DNA from: Colwellia sp. PAMC 21821
GTDB taxonomy: Bacteria > Pseudomonadota > Gammaproteobacteria > Enterobacterales > Alteromonadaceae
DNA length: 64,000 nucleotides
Assembly (NCBI RefSeq): GCF_002077175.1
Contig: NZ_CP014943.1
Coordinates: 4,712,001-4,776,000, forward strand
Direction: 5' to 3'
In this document: positions 45,737 to 55,427 of the stretch, one piece after another
Numbering within the stretch: position 1 is the first letter of the stretch
How the letters are laid out: each line of letters opens with the position of its first letter
Translations under genes and position numbers: made by a program
Notes under the pieces: generated by a model
The model's input: the letters and a program-made list of their open reading frames with translations, nothing else
Database searches by the model: none
What the model was told of the DNA's origin: nothing

Positions 45737-48700
45737 TTAATCATTATCCTTTTTTGTATCTTTGGCTGGTGAAAACTGCTTTTTATAGTTAATATTAGCA
45801 CTTATTTCATCGCCACTGATTGCTTCAAAAGATATGCTCGGCGAAAGTTTATATTCTATGCTCCAACCTGCTTGAACGCCACTGTCAGAATCAATACTGG
45901 TGCCATAGCCAACATTTAAGCGGTCATTAATCTTCGCAGCAATATCAACACGGGTACTGTTGCCGTTATTACCACTTTTACTGGTAAATTCGACATCTTT
46001 AAGTCCTAATTGCTCGCCAATTTTCTGGACTAATTTATTAACGCTCCCTACGCCTAAGCTGATAGCTGCACTTGTCAATGCATTGCCTTCTTGTTGCGAT
46101 AAAGAGTCTAAATTACGGCCGGTAATGAGCAGTGACAATACATTTTCATCTGCCATTGTCGGTTCTGAAAACAAAGTTAAACGTGGGTTCTGTATGGTAC
46201 CATCTGCAATAATCCCTACCTTTATATCATCAACCATTCGAATGGCTCGAAATTGAATGCTTGGGTTTGCTGCTGTACCAAGAAACAATATCTGTCCCTG
46301 TTCAATAGTTAAGGCTTGTTTGTAAGCTTCAAATTTACCATCTTTTAAATCTAAACGACCATTAAGGGTTAAAGGGTGGCCCGAGAGCAGTGTTGAAGAT
46401 AAGTTGCCCTGTATTTCACTTGATAAACCAAAGCCGCTGATTCTTACGTTATCACCTGCTGAAAGCGTTAGCGAAATATTATAGTCAAACGGAGATTCTT
46501 TAACGCTTAACTCTTTTTCATCAACAATAACTTGGTCTTCAGAGACATTAATAGCCGGTTTTGGCAAAGATGCTATTTTAATATCAGCTTGATCAACAAC
46601 CAAATTACCGTTAACCGTTAAGCGCTTGTCTTGATAATTTGCCTTCAACGTCGGCGAAACAATTAATTTATTATCACTATTATTGACCAGAGTAACTTGT
46701 TGACCTTCAATAGTTAAATTTGCTTTTATTGGCGCAGATAACTTTGCATCGCCAGCAATGGTTAATGCTCCTTGCGGGTTTTGTAGCTCACCCAATAATA
46801 TAATACTGTCTTGTTGGCTGCTTAATTTTATTTTGCTGTTACTAATATCTAAACCATATTCATCAATAATTAATTGATTAATGGCAAGTGAACCCTCGCC
46901 ATCAAATAACGGTTTTTGCCAAGTACCTGCTAACGTAAAATTTTGCGTTAAACTGATATCTATTTTATCAATTCCTTTTTGCCATTGCTTGAGCCAGTCA
47001 AACTCTTTTAAATTAAGTGATAAGTCACCGCCAATGTTAGCAGAGTCAACCAATGGCCAATCACTGTTTAATTCGGCGTTTATTTCATCTTCACCCGGTA
47101 ATATAATATTTAAACGGCTACTGACTTTGTCTTGCTGCCATTTACCTTGCAGCTTGACCAGGGCAATAGTTAATAAACGTTTCGTTAATGCCGTTTCATC
47201 TTTATTGCTTTTATCAGGAATACTTAGACTAATATCAGTTTGTTCTAGATCAAAATCGACTTTAAAGTCCGGCGTAATCGACATCAAAATCTGGCCATTA
47301 GGCATAGCAATATCAGATTGCCACTGTGGTAAATTTACCAAGGTATTTATCGTTTGCCATTGTGTGGTTATTGCAATCTTATCTTGCTGCTGCTGGGTAT
47401 TTAGCGTTAACGCTTTTGCATGTACTTCAACTTCTGAAGATTGCCATTTAACACTAGGAATTGTTATATCGGCAGTTACCTTTTCCAATTTTTTACCCGA
47501 ACCGGCCAAAGCTAAGGTGCCCGTCACAGTTCCTTCTACTTCCTGCAACTGACCTTGAGGTTGTTTAAGTAGGATTGATTGCCATGCTTGAACTTGCTCA
47601 AAAACCGGGCTCATTGCCCATTGGTCGAAAAGTAAATCTGCCGACCACTGCTGATTTATATTCTCAGCGTTAAGACATAATTTACCACTACCGCTCAGGC
47701 ATAGATTTTTAATGCGCTGCTTTTCAGCACTCAGCCGAAGTTGATCGGCCGCGACTAATAATGTTTCTTTTTGATTTTGCGCCTTAAACTCAAGGTTATC
47801 GACTTGCCAAATAGTTGTAGCTAACTCACTATCAAGCGTCAAAGGCTTGGTATTGTTTTGTAACAGTTGACCATCAACGGTTAATTTAACCGATGTGTTT
47901 TCTGCTAATTTTGCGCTGACTAGTAAGTTATGCTTTTCTGGTAATCCAGAAAATTTTAGTAAGGGTACCGCCACAGCGTTTTCATTTATATTGAATGAGT
48001 CCGCTGTAATATCCGCCAACCAGCGTTTACCAAAATCAATTGACCATTGAATATTTTTACCGTCAAAACCTGCTAAGGCTAGCTGCTTAATTTTACCTTC
48101 GCTGGTTACCAACCATGTAGCGCTTTGCTTTTCTATTTGCCAATCTGCTTTGATATCACTTACCTGTAGCGCATTTTCCAATATTAATGATCGACCTTCA
48201 ACGTGCCCTTTTAGCGATAAGTTTTCAGTGCTTGGATTATCAATATTGAGCTCACCTTGTAAAGCCGCAGAAAGCTCACCGAATATAATTTCATTACTTT
48301 TAAACTTAAAAGCGCCCTGCTCGATGTTCATATCTAGATTGGCCAGAACTGGCCATGATTGCTTTATCGCTGCACTTCCGTTATTAATCGTATCAGGAAA
48401 TACTTGCTGTAATGATGAGGTTATTTGTGCTTCTTTAAGCTCACTTTTTAATAACAAAGTCGCTGCGGTACTTGTTCGCCAATCAAGCACATTAATCAGT
48501 TCTGTACTAACATCTAAGGTAATAGGTTCAAACGCCTGCCAAGTTGCTTTTGCTTGCACGTTAGCCGTTAATTTAGGCCAAGTAAGCGCAAAGTTTGCTT
48601 TAACTTGTTCAACAATAAGTTTTTCACTAGCCAATGGTACTTGCTGTTTTTCTGCTGTTAATTTGCCATTTTTTAAAAACAACCCTTGATTATAAAACCA

Positions 48701-49474
48701 ATCACTAGTTACCAGTAATTGATTAGGCGATTGCAATTTTAAGGTTAATTTTGATGATTCGCTTATACGCCCTTTGGATTTTACGTTGGCAGAAAGCTTT
48801 GGTCCTTGAACATTAATTACCAGCTGATGTTGCCATTTTTTACGCATATCGATATCGCCAGATACCGCAATATTATGTTCATCAATGGTAAAGTTTAAGG
48901 CCCCTACACTTGCTTTGCTGCCTGCTAGTGCTATTTTTGTTAACGCTAACGCAGTAATAGTGTATTGGACGCTTTCTTCGGGTATATTTTCACTTGCTGT
49001 CGTTATTTCAGGTGTTGTTGCTTGATAGCTTATTGCGGCAATACTAATTTGCTTAACCTTAACTTCGACGGGTAATTTTACCGTGTTAAGTTCTGGTAAA
49101 GCGGCTTGTGAATTAGGGGCTTTTTTATCGCTCATTATCGACACATCTAACGCGCCTAGATTGATGTTATCGCAAGTCACTATCTTGTCAATTAAGGTCA
49201 ACCACTGGCAGTCAACTGCGATATCTTTAACGCTTAAAGTTGTACCTGGCTCTTGCCAATTAAGTTCTGTTAAATATATACGCGAGCTTAATGTGCCGCT
49301 GACTTTACCTATACTCAGCGCTTGTGGTTGAAATTGTGCCCCGCGTTTAACTAACCACTGCAAACCTGATTCAGTAGTATAAAGCCATGTCAGCATTAAC
49401 AGCACAATAGCAATTAACACTGTTGACACTAGGCTGAACCACTTTAACAGTGCTTTCTTTTTGATGTAGTTCAT
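45737..49474 (-). CDS. tamB: TamB, translocation and assembly module inner-membrane subunit
   Basis: A 1245-residue protein with one N-terminal membrane helix (about 12-32) and a very long beta-rich periplasmic body, the AsmA/TamB bridge fold. The C-terminal DUF490 region is clear: GKFEAYKQALTIEQGQILFLG, SIQFRAIRMVDDIKVGIIADG, LTLFSEPTMADENVLSLLITGR and SIEYKLSPSISFEAIS. TamB pairs with TamA to insert outer-membrane proteins or carry lipids. Its ATG at 49474 overlaps the TamA stop by four bases, showing coupling. Length fits the family (about 1200-1300). Confidence 0.93.
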   Translation of the reverse strand: MNYIKKKALLKWFSLVSTVLIAIVLLMLTWLYTTESGLQWLVKRGAQFQPQALSIGKVSGTLSSRIYLTELNWQEPGTTLSVKDIAVDCQWLTLIDKIVTCDNINLGALDVSIMSDKKAPNSQAALPELNTVKLPVEVKVKQISIAAISYQATTPEITTASENIPEESVQYTITALALTKIALAGSKASVGALNFTIDEHNIAVSGDIDMRKKWQHQLVINVQGPKLSANVKSKGRISESSKLTLKLQSPNQLLVTSDWFYNQGLFLKNGKLTAEKQQVPLASEKLIVEQVKANFALTWPKLTANVQAKATWQAFEPITLDVSTELINVLDWRTSTAATLLLKSELKEAQITSSLQQVFPDTINNGSAAIKQSWPVLANLDMNIEQGAFKFKSNEIIFGELSAALQGELNIDNPSTENLSLKGHVEGRSLILENALQVSDIKADWQIEKQSATWLVTSEGKIKQLALAGFDGKNIQWSIDFGKRWLADITADSFNINENAVAVPLLKFSGLPEKHNLLVSAKLAENTSVKLTVDGQLLQNNTKPLTLDSELATTIWQVDNLEFKAQNQKETLLVAADQLRLSAEKQRIKNLCLSGSGKLCLNAENINQQWSADLLFDQWAMSPVFEQVQAWQSILLKQPQGQLQEVEGTVTGTLALAGSGKKLEKVTADITIPSVKWQSSEVEVHAKALTLNTQQQQDKIAITTQWQTINTLVNLPQWQSDIAMPNGQILMSITPDFKVDFDLEQTDISLSIPDKSNKDETALTKRLLTIALVKLQGKWQQDKVSSRLNIILPGEDEINAELNSDWPLVDSANIGGDLSLNLKEFDWLKQWQKGIDKIDISLTQNFTLAGTWQKPLFDGEGSLAINQLIIDEYGLDISNSKIKLSSQQDSIILLGELQNPQGALTIAGDAKLSAPIKANLTIEGQQVTLVNNSDNKLIVSPTLKANYQDKRLTVNGNLVVDQADIKIASLPKPAINVSEDQVIVDEKELSVKESPFDYNISLTLSAGDNVRISGFGLSSEIQGNLSSTLLSGHPLTLNGRLDLKDGKFEAYKQALTIEQGQILFLGTAANPSIQFRAIRMVDDIKVGIIADGTIQNPRLTLFSEPTMADENVLSLLITGRNLDSLSQQEGNALTSAAISLGVGSVNKLVQKIGEQLGLKDVEFTSKSGNNGNSTRVDIAAKINDRLNVGYGTSIDSDSGVQAGWSIEYKLSPSISFEAISGDEISANINYKKQFSPAKDTKKDND

Positions 49475-51327
49475 AGATCAGGCCCAATAGTAATATGAAA
49501 GCGCCACGCCTTGTCACCATCAAGTGCCTTAGCAATATCAAGTCGAATAGCACCAATTGGTGTTACCCACCTTAAACCTGTACCCACTGACTTTTCCAAC
49601 TCCCAATCTTTCCAGTCATTAAAAGCATTACCTTGGTCAGTAAATACCGCCCAACGAAAGCTTTCATAAAACAAATAATCTACTTCAATACCTGAGGTGA
49701 ATAGATGTTTACCGCCGATAGAAATTTCATTATCAAGGGGTGATAAACTTTGATGTTCATAGCCTCTGACTGAGACATCACCACCCGCAAAAAAACGATA
49801 GGTAGACGGCATGGAACGTTTAAAGTCTTCAGTATCCATCCAAGTTGTGCCTATACGGGCACGCACCAATAAGCGCCAGTCGTCATTTAGCGACCAAATA
49901 CGCTTTACCTTTTGGTCAGTTTGTAAGAATTTTATATCAGGAGTGCTCATCTGTTCACTACTGAAACGAATAGTACTTTGCCAACGCCAACCTTCAATGG
50001 CTGAAAAGGGATCGGTAACACTGTAATAGTTTAATTGCCATGAGGGCACAATATATTTAAGGTTCTGATTTACATCCGCCTCAGACTCTAATTGCTCTTG
50101 TGCCATCGCGATTGACCACTGACTAGACCAATGGGGATCAATTTTATTCGCTAAAATAGACTCTAACGTGAGTATTTTGCTACGGCCTATTTCCTCATTT
50201 TTAATTTCATAGCTCAGTTGGTTTATCCACTTGCTGCTGGCTTTATCTAAAGGTATTTCATATTGAAACGTTGCGTGTATATCAGCATTGTCTAGTTTTA
50301 CTTGGTTGAAGTCGACCGAGGCAACGTATTGATGAGCTCTATTGTTTACCCGTCTATTTCTCCAACTAACACCTAGCTTTCCTCCACTGTCAGTACCATA
50401 ACCCAATAGCGTTTTTAGTTCATATTTCTCAGTATCAAGTATTGAAAGGTTAACATCGACCTTTTGGGTTACATGGTTAACAGACTGATCAACAACCACT
50501 GATTTGAAAAAACCCGATCGATTAAGTGCTTGCTGGCTTGCAATGATATCGAGCTGACTATATACGTCTCCTGTGCGAATAGTTGAATAACTATTAACTA
50601 AGTCATGAGATAAAACAGTCCCTTCAATGGTAATATTATTAATGGTATAGCGGGCCCCACAATTAAAAGTCCAATCAACATTCGCTTGTAGCTTTGCAAC
50701 ATCAACATTTAATGCACTTGCGGTAAATGATGCGTTCAACAAACCTAACTCTTGTGCTACACGCTGTATCGTAGATTTAAATTGACTGTATTCGCCATGA
50801 TTAATCACTTTACCTTTTAAAAACGGATGTTTCGCAACAAGCTTGGATACTTCCTCAATTTCACTCTCACAGTTGAGCAAAATACGGGTATTGTTCCAGC
50901 GCACAGGCGCTTGTAATTCAATGGTTAATACTTTGCCTTGTTTATCGTCGGCCAAGGTTAACGTTGGTTGGTAATAGCCCAACGCTTGCAATGCGCTGCG
51001 AGCTTTATTTAAAATATACGTGTCAGATTGCGGAAAACCAAGCAAAGACAAGGGAATAATATTTTCGTTAGTACTTAAATTACGCAAAATATTAGTTTTA
51101 AAGGCCGCTTCAACACCGATAATATTAAGGTGGGTCCCGAGCTTAACATCGGGCTCTGCTGACTGCACTTTAAAGGCACTGAGCAACATAAACACAGAAA
51201 CTAAGCTATAAATTACGCGAGTACTGCGAGTACTGTAGGGATAATTCAGATATTTCAATATTTTTCCATGGTTGTTTAACTGATAAAAATTGCACAGCAG
51301 ATGATAATTATGACGACTTTGTAACAT
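49471..51327 (-). CDS. tamA: TamA, outer-membrane Omp85 subunit of the TAM
   Basis: A 618-residue protein of the Omp85 superfamily: signal peptide ending near QSA (about 56), POTRA domains (about 60-275), and a 16-strand barrel to the end (ARIGTTWMDTEDF, YRFFAGGDVSVRGYEHQSLSP with the conserved VRGY, VGTGLRWVTPIGAIRLDIAKAL). Together with TamB it forms the translocation and assembly module. The frame starts at ATG 51327 without a clear ribosome-binding site; a TTG at 51258 preceded by GGAAAA and giving a shorter signal peptide (KYLNYPYSTRSTR) is a plausible true start. Confidence 0.93.
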   Translation of the reverse strand: MLQSRHNYHLLCNFYQLNNHGKILKYLNYPYSTRSTRVIYSLVSVFMLLSAFKVQSAEPDVKLGTHLNIIGVEAAFKTNILRNLSTNENIIPLSLLGFPQSDTYILNKARSALQALGYYQPTLTLADDKQGKVLTIELQAPVRWNNTRILLNCESEIEEVSKLVAKHPFLKGKVINHGEYSQFKSTIQRVAQELGLLNASFTASALNVDVAKLQANVDWTFNCGARYTINNITIEGTVLSHDLVNSYSTIRTGDVYSQLDIIASQQALNRSGFFKSVVVDQSVNHVTQKVDVNLSILDTEKYELKTLLGYGTDSGGKLGVSWRNRRVNNRAHQYVASVDFNQVKLDNADIHATFQYEIPLDKASSKWINQLSYEIKNEEIGRSKILTLESILANKIDPHWSSQWSIAMAQEQLESEADVNQNLKYIVPSWQLNYYSVTDPFSAIEGWRWQSTIRFSSEQMSTPDIKFLQTDQKVKRIWSLNDDWRLLVRARIGTTWMDTEDFKRSMPSTYRFFAGGDVSVRGYEHQSLSPLDNEISIGGKHLFTSGIEVDYLFYESFRWAVFTDQGNAFNDWKDWELEKSVGTGLRWVTPIGAIRLDIAKALDGDKAWRFHITIGPDL

Positions 51328-51525
51328 GAGATCATTAAATAAATACTATTTGCTTCAAATTGGAAGAAAACGTAGCCGCTATAAAATAAAGTGGTTTACA
51401 ATAACGTTAAAATCACTGATTTCTGGCCCTTAACTTTATCAAAAACCATCGACATATATAACCAGAAACTCTACATGTAAATTTACCTATTTACTCTCAA
51501 TACTAATTTTAAAAGGTTAACACCT

Positions 51526-52704
51526 ATGCATATGGACCCATTTTTACCGCAAGCGGTTGGCGCTATTTTCTTTATATTACTGCTAGGTTTTATTTTGAAG
51601 TTTTTTCGCCAACCGCATGTGGTTGCTTACTTAATTGCTGGCATTGTTATTGGCCCCTGGGGCTTTGGTTTAGTCACCGACATTGAAAGCATTTCGCGTT
51701 TAGGTACTGCAGGTGTGGTTTTACTGCTATTTTTTGTCGGCATGGAAACTGACATTCATAAATTAGTTGAAAACTGGAAGCTCATTATTTTCGGCACACT
51801 GATGCAAATTTTATTAAGTGTGGGCTGTGTTTGGTTACTAGGGCTTTGGTTTGATTGGAGCTTAGCTAGAATTGTATTAATTGGCTTTGTTATTAGCCTG
51901 AGTAGTACCGCTATTGTTATTAAATTATTACAAGATAATGGCATGCTTTCATCGAGCTTAGGTCAAAGCGCTTTAGGTATTTTACTGGCACAAGACCTAG
52001 CGATTATTCCTATGCTGATCATCATAGGTTTGCTAGGTGCCGGTAATATCGATAATGTTCAATTAGTTAAGCAAGGTGTAGGTACCATATTCGCCATCGT
52101 GCTATTTGGCTTTATCATCACTCGTAAACAGGTGCACTTACCGCTGTCAAAATGGCTAAAAGATGATAGAGAATTACAACTTTTTGCTGCATTAGGTATT
52201 TGTTTTGGCTTGGCAACGCTAACAGCATGGTTTGAATTATCGACGGCTTTAGGCGCTTTTATTGCCGGTATGTTAGTCGGCGCAGCGAAAGAAACACTGT
52301 GGGTTCATCGTACATTAGACTCTTTTAAAGTACTATTTGTCGCGCTATTTTTTGTCTCTGTAGGTATGTTGCTTGATGTTAGCTTTCTGATCAGTCATTG
52401 GCAGCAAACCGCTATTCTGGTCATGGCTGCTCTGGTCACCAATATTTTTATCAATGCTATTATTTTAAAACTGTCTAAATTTAGTTGGAAAGAAAGTCTT
52501 TATGCTGGGGTGTTGTTGTCACAAATTGGAGAGTTTAGTTTTGTCTTGGCAGCGGTTGGATATCAGGCCAATATTATTAATGAGTACGGCTATCAATTAG
52601 CCTTATGTGTTATTTCATTGTCTTTACTCACGAGTCCTGTTTGGATTGGCATGAGTAAAAAATGGCTTAAATTCAATCATAACCCGGCTAAAGAGCCCGT
52701 TTAA
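51526..52704 (+). CDS. Kef-type cation/proton antiporter (CPA2), no RCK domain
   Basis: A 392-residue polytopic protein of the monovalent cation:proton antiporter-2 family. About 11-13 helices; QPHVVAYLIAGIVIGPWGFG, GVVLLLFFVGMETD, SLSSTAIVIKLL and AQDLAIIPM are the KefB/KefC signatures. The C-terminal nucleotide-binding RCK_N/TrkA domain of KefC is missing, so it is the short form. It likely exchanges K+ or Na+ for H+. A second ATG at 51532 (MDPFLPQ) is an equal start candidate. Confidence 0.9.
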   Translation: MHMDPFLPQAVGAIFFILLLGFILKFFRQPHVVAYLIAGIVIGPWGFGLVTDIESISRLGTAGVVLLLFFVGMETDIHKLVENWKLIIFGTLMQILLSVGCVWLLGLWFDWSLARIVLIGFVISLSSTAIVIKLLQDNGMLSSSLGQSALGILLAQDLAIIPMLIIIGLLGAGNIDNVQLVKQGVGTIFAIVLFGFIITRKQVHLPLSKWLKDDRELQLFAALGICFGLATLTAWFELSTALGAFIAGMLVGAAKETLWVHRTLDSFKVLFVALFFVSVGMLLDVSFLISHWQQTAILVMAALVTNIFINAIILKLSKFSWKESLYAGVLLSQIGEFSFVLAAVGYQANIINEYGYQLALCVISLSLLTSPVWIGMSKKWLKFNHNPAKEPV

Positions 52705-52728
52705 AATAAATATTTGGAGTTTTGTAAC

Positions 52729-52767
52729 ATCAGGAGTTATCTCGTTAAACACGGTATAACTCCTGAT
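52729..52767. terminator. 12-bp hairpin between convergent antiporter and corA genes
   Basis: ATCAGGAGTTAT (52729-52740) pairs exactly with ATAACTCCTGAT (52756-52767) around 15 bases. It lies between the ends of two convergent genes, as a bidirectional terminator would; a T tract is lacking. Confidence 0.55.
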
Positions 52768-52817
52768 TCATAGGCTTAAGGCTTAGGCCTTAAAGTTTAA
52801 GATCAAGGTTAAGGTTG

Positions 52818-53789
52818 CTATAACCAACGTTTTTTCTTAAACACTACAAGTAATACTACCGAAACCACAGCCATTACACCTAATAAAATGAAATAGCCAT
52901 TATCGGCTTTTAGCTCAGGTATATACTCAAAGTTCATGCCATAGATACCGGCGAGAAAGGTTAAAGGCACAAATAATGCCGTGATCACCGTTAATACCCG
53001 CATGGTAGCATTCAGTTGATGAGAAGTTACCGACATATAACCGTTAATTAAATCACCACAAATATCGTAATACATTTGTGACAAACTTAGTAGACGATCT
53101 AAACGTTCACGCAAATCAGTAACCGTGTGAGTTTCTTTATCGGTGATTAAGTCTGTATCTTCATCTTCTACATAGGCTTTTAAGGTTTCGCCCATGTTAA
53201 CGTGGTAATTAAAGGTACGTCTTATTTTTACCAATTGTGAGCGGTATGAGGTAATTTGCTTCATCATCTGGTCATTACCGCTTAACTGGAAGTCATCTTC
53301 AATTCTTTCTAGTTCAGCTTCAAAATTAAACATTTCCTTAAGATAGAACCCACAACTGCTGTGAAAAAGTTTAAGCGCCAAATGTATTGGGCTGCGTTTA
53401 AGGTGTTTCTCACCCACTTCGTTAAATAATTCGTTAATCGCTAAAGAGCTTTTTGGGTGTCGAGTTATTAACACGCGTTTACCGATAAACAAGCTTACTT
53501 GTAAATGGTTAAAATTAAGGCTGTCTTCATTAGCCACTATGCCGCGATACAGCATAAATATATAATCTTTAAACAATTCAATTTTAGGAGGATGGCGTTC
53601 ACGAAGCGCATCACTAATCGCAAGGGGGTGACAATTAAACTGTGTTAATATTTTTTTTTCTTCTTCTACTTCAACGTTATCAAGATCAATCCACAGTGTA
53701 GTATCATCATTTTCTTGCCATTGGCTAATTAATTCACTACTACCAATTACGGTTTTTTCCGTTGGTGATATCAACATACATTTTATCAT
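52818..53789 (-). CDS. corA: CorA-family Mg2+ (or divalent cation) channel
   Basis: A 323-residue protein with the CorA signature GMN at 284-286 (AGIYGMNFEYIPEL), two C-terminal helices (about 262-282 and 297-317) and a long helical cytosolic part. The loop after GMN, EYIPEL, is acidic, as in Mg2+-type members; ZntB-type zinc proteins are an alternative. It is divergent from mgtE, so two unrelated magnesium transporters share a 262-base intergenic region. Confidence 0.9.
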   Translation of the reverse strand: MIKCMLISPTEKTVIGSSELISQWQENDDTTLWIDLDNVEVEEEKKILTQFNCHPLAISDALRERHPPKIELFKDYIFMLYRGIVANEDSLNFNHLQVSLFIGKRVLITRHPKSSLAINELFNEVGEKHLKRSPIHLALKLFHSSCGFYLKEMFNFEAELERIEDDFQLSGNDQMMKQITSYRSQLVKIRRTFNYHVNMGETLKAYVEDEDTDLITDKETHTVTDLRERLDRLLSLSQMYYDICGDLINGYMSVTSHQLNATMRVLTVITALFVPLTFLAGIYGMNFEYIPELKADNGYFILLGVMAVVSVVLLVVFKKKRWL

Positions 53790-54051
53790 TATATACTCTC
53801 TATATGCCCCGCATTAAACGGGATGTTTTATTAACCCTGGCCTTGAATATTTTGATATTTTAATATTTAGGCACAAAGTCAGTAACAAAGAAAACTTTCA
53901 AAAGAAGTTAACTATTTTCCACTTGATTGTAATACAATTAGCTATAAATACGAATAAAATTAATATCATAATAGCTAATCACACATGATATACAGATACT
54001 CAACTAATAAAGATCATATCCCGTTATTAAAACGGTTTTAAGGATAAACGA

Positions 54052-55404
54052 ATGTTAGAAAATGCCATTGATAAATTATCCTTAGTCATCGACGATATTC
54101 TCATTGCAGAGCACGAGCAAGACATTGCTAGTATTATGCTTGCTGCAAATGAAACACTAGTGGCTGAACAATTTGCCTTGTTGATTGAAGCCCTACCGCA
54201 AGATAAACGCTTAAGTGTTTGGGCTACTTATCCAGAAGAAACGCAAAGAGCTGCTTTTGTCGATATGGGGCAAGGCACAAGAACAAGTTTAATACAGGCA
54301 TTAAGCGATGAAGAATGTTTCGATTTACTTGCTCAACTTGACGTTGATGATGTAATTGAAATAGCAGAAGAAATACCCAGTCGCTTACTAAAGTATGCCA
54401 TAAAAAGCTTAGACGATTCACAACGCAAGTTATACCAACAGGCACAGCAATTTACCGTTGATGAAGTCGGCCATTGGTTAGATTACAATTATGTCCGCAT
54501 TTCGGAAAAGCTTAAAATAACCAGTGCTCAGTTGCTATTACAAAAAGGTTTATCGCCCTATACCGAAGATTTTTATGCGGTAAATAAAGAAGGTGTTTTA
54601 ACCGGTACGGTCGACATCAACAGTTTGATCCAAAGTGACGGTGAAAGCACTTTAAAAACGCTTTTTTCGCCTGAAATAATTCGACTTAATGGTCATGAAG
54701 AGTTAACAGCAGCCGCTGATGCGGTAATTTTATCGGGCAAAATGTCGTTACCTGTCGTTGATGAAAACGATCATTTTCTTGGCCGTTTTACCGTTGAAAC
54801 AGCTTATCAAGTAAAACAAGAAACGCAGACAGAGCAAATCAATAGTGCTGCGGGTTTAACTACCGACGAAGACTTATTTTCTAGCGTTAGAACTAGTGCG
54901 AAAAACCGTGGTATTTGGCTTGGCATTAATTTACTGACCGCTTTTTTAGCTTCTTGGTTTATTGGTTTTTTTGAAGCAACACTACAACAAGTGGTCGCTT
55001 TGGCCGTTTTAATGCCAGTAGTTGCATCTATGGGTGGGGTTTCTGGTAGCCAAACCTTAACCGTTATTGTTCGAGGTATGGCATTGGGCCAAATAACAGA
55101 ACAAAACAGAAAGGTGCTACTGCGAAAAGAATTAAAAGTCGGTGGGCTAAATGGCATAATTTGGTCTGTTGTTATTGGTGCTATCACCTACTTTTGGTTT
55201 GACAGTGCAGAGCTAAGCTTAGTGATTGCCTTAGCAATCTTATTAAATTTACTGACGGCATCGGCATCGGGCGTTATGATCCCGGCTATATTAAACAAAT
55301 TGAATATCGACCCGGCTTTATCTGGCGCAGTTATTTTAACCACAGTAACTGATATTGTTGGTTTTGTTGTGTTTTTAGGATTAGGTAGCTTACTGCTACT
55401 ATAG
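54052..55404 (+). CDS. mgtE: MgtE-family Mg2+ transporter
   Basis: A 450-residue protein with an N-terminal superhelical N domain (about 1-125), a CBS pair (about 130-255, including VLTGTVDINSL and LGRFTVETAYQV) and five membrane helices from about 285. MPVVASMGGVSGSQTLTVIVRGMALGQI in the membrane part is the Mg2+ pore signature. MgtE gates on cytosolic Mg2+ via the N and CBS domains. AAGGATAAACG precedes the ATG. It runs with a CNNM-like gene 23 bases downstream. Confidence 0.93.
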   Translation: MLENAIDKLSLVIDDILIAEHEQDIASIMLAANETLVAEQFALLIEALPQDKRLSVWATYPEETQRAAFVDMGQGTRTSLIQALSDEECFDLLAQLDVDDVIEIAEEIPSRLLKYAIKSLDDSQRKLYQQAQQFTVDEVGHWLDYNYVRISEKLKITSAQLLLQKGLSPYTEDFYAVNKEGVLTGTVDINSLIQSDGESTLKTLFSPEIIRLNGHEELTAAADAVILSGKMSLPVVDENDHFLGRFTVETAYQVKQETQTEQINSAAGLTTDEDLFSSVRTSAKNRGIWLGINLLTAFLASWFIGFFEATLQQVVALAVLMPVVASMGGVSGSQTLTVIVRGMALGQITEQNRKVLLRKELKVGGLNGIIWSVVIGAITYFWFDSAELSLVIALAILLNLLTASASGVMIPAILNKLNIDPALSGAVILTTVTDIVGFVVFLGLGSLLLL

Positions 55405-55427
55405 AAAAGTAAAAGAGGATTTAAGTA

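Noticed and set aside
46881..47552. 223-codon plus-strand open frame inside tamB
   Set aside because: It is antisense to a long, well-matched tamB frame, has no domain I recognise and a cysteine/serine-rich composition typical of reverse-frame artefacts.
48150..48689. 179-codon plus-strand open frame inside tamB
   Set aside because: Antisense shadow of tamB, serine/cysteine-rich, no independent support.
53790..54051. Mg2+ riboswitch (M-box or mgtA leader) between corA and mgtE
   Set aside because: No recognisable conserved M-box segments by eye; a covariance search would be needed to claim it.
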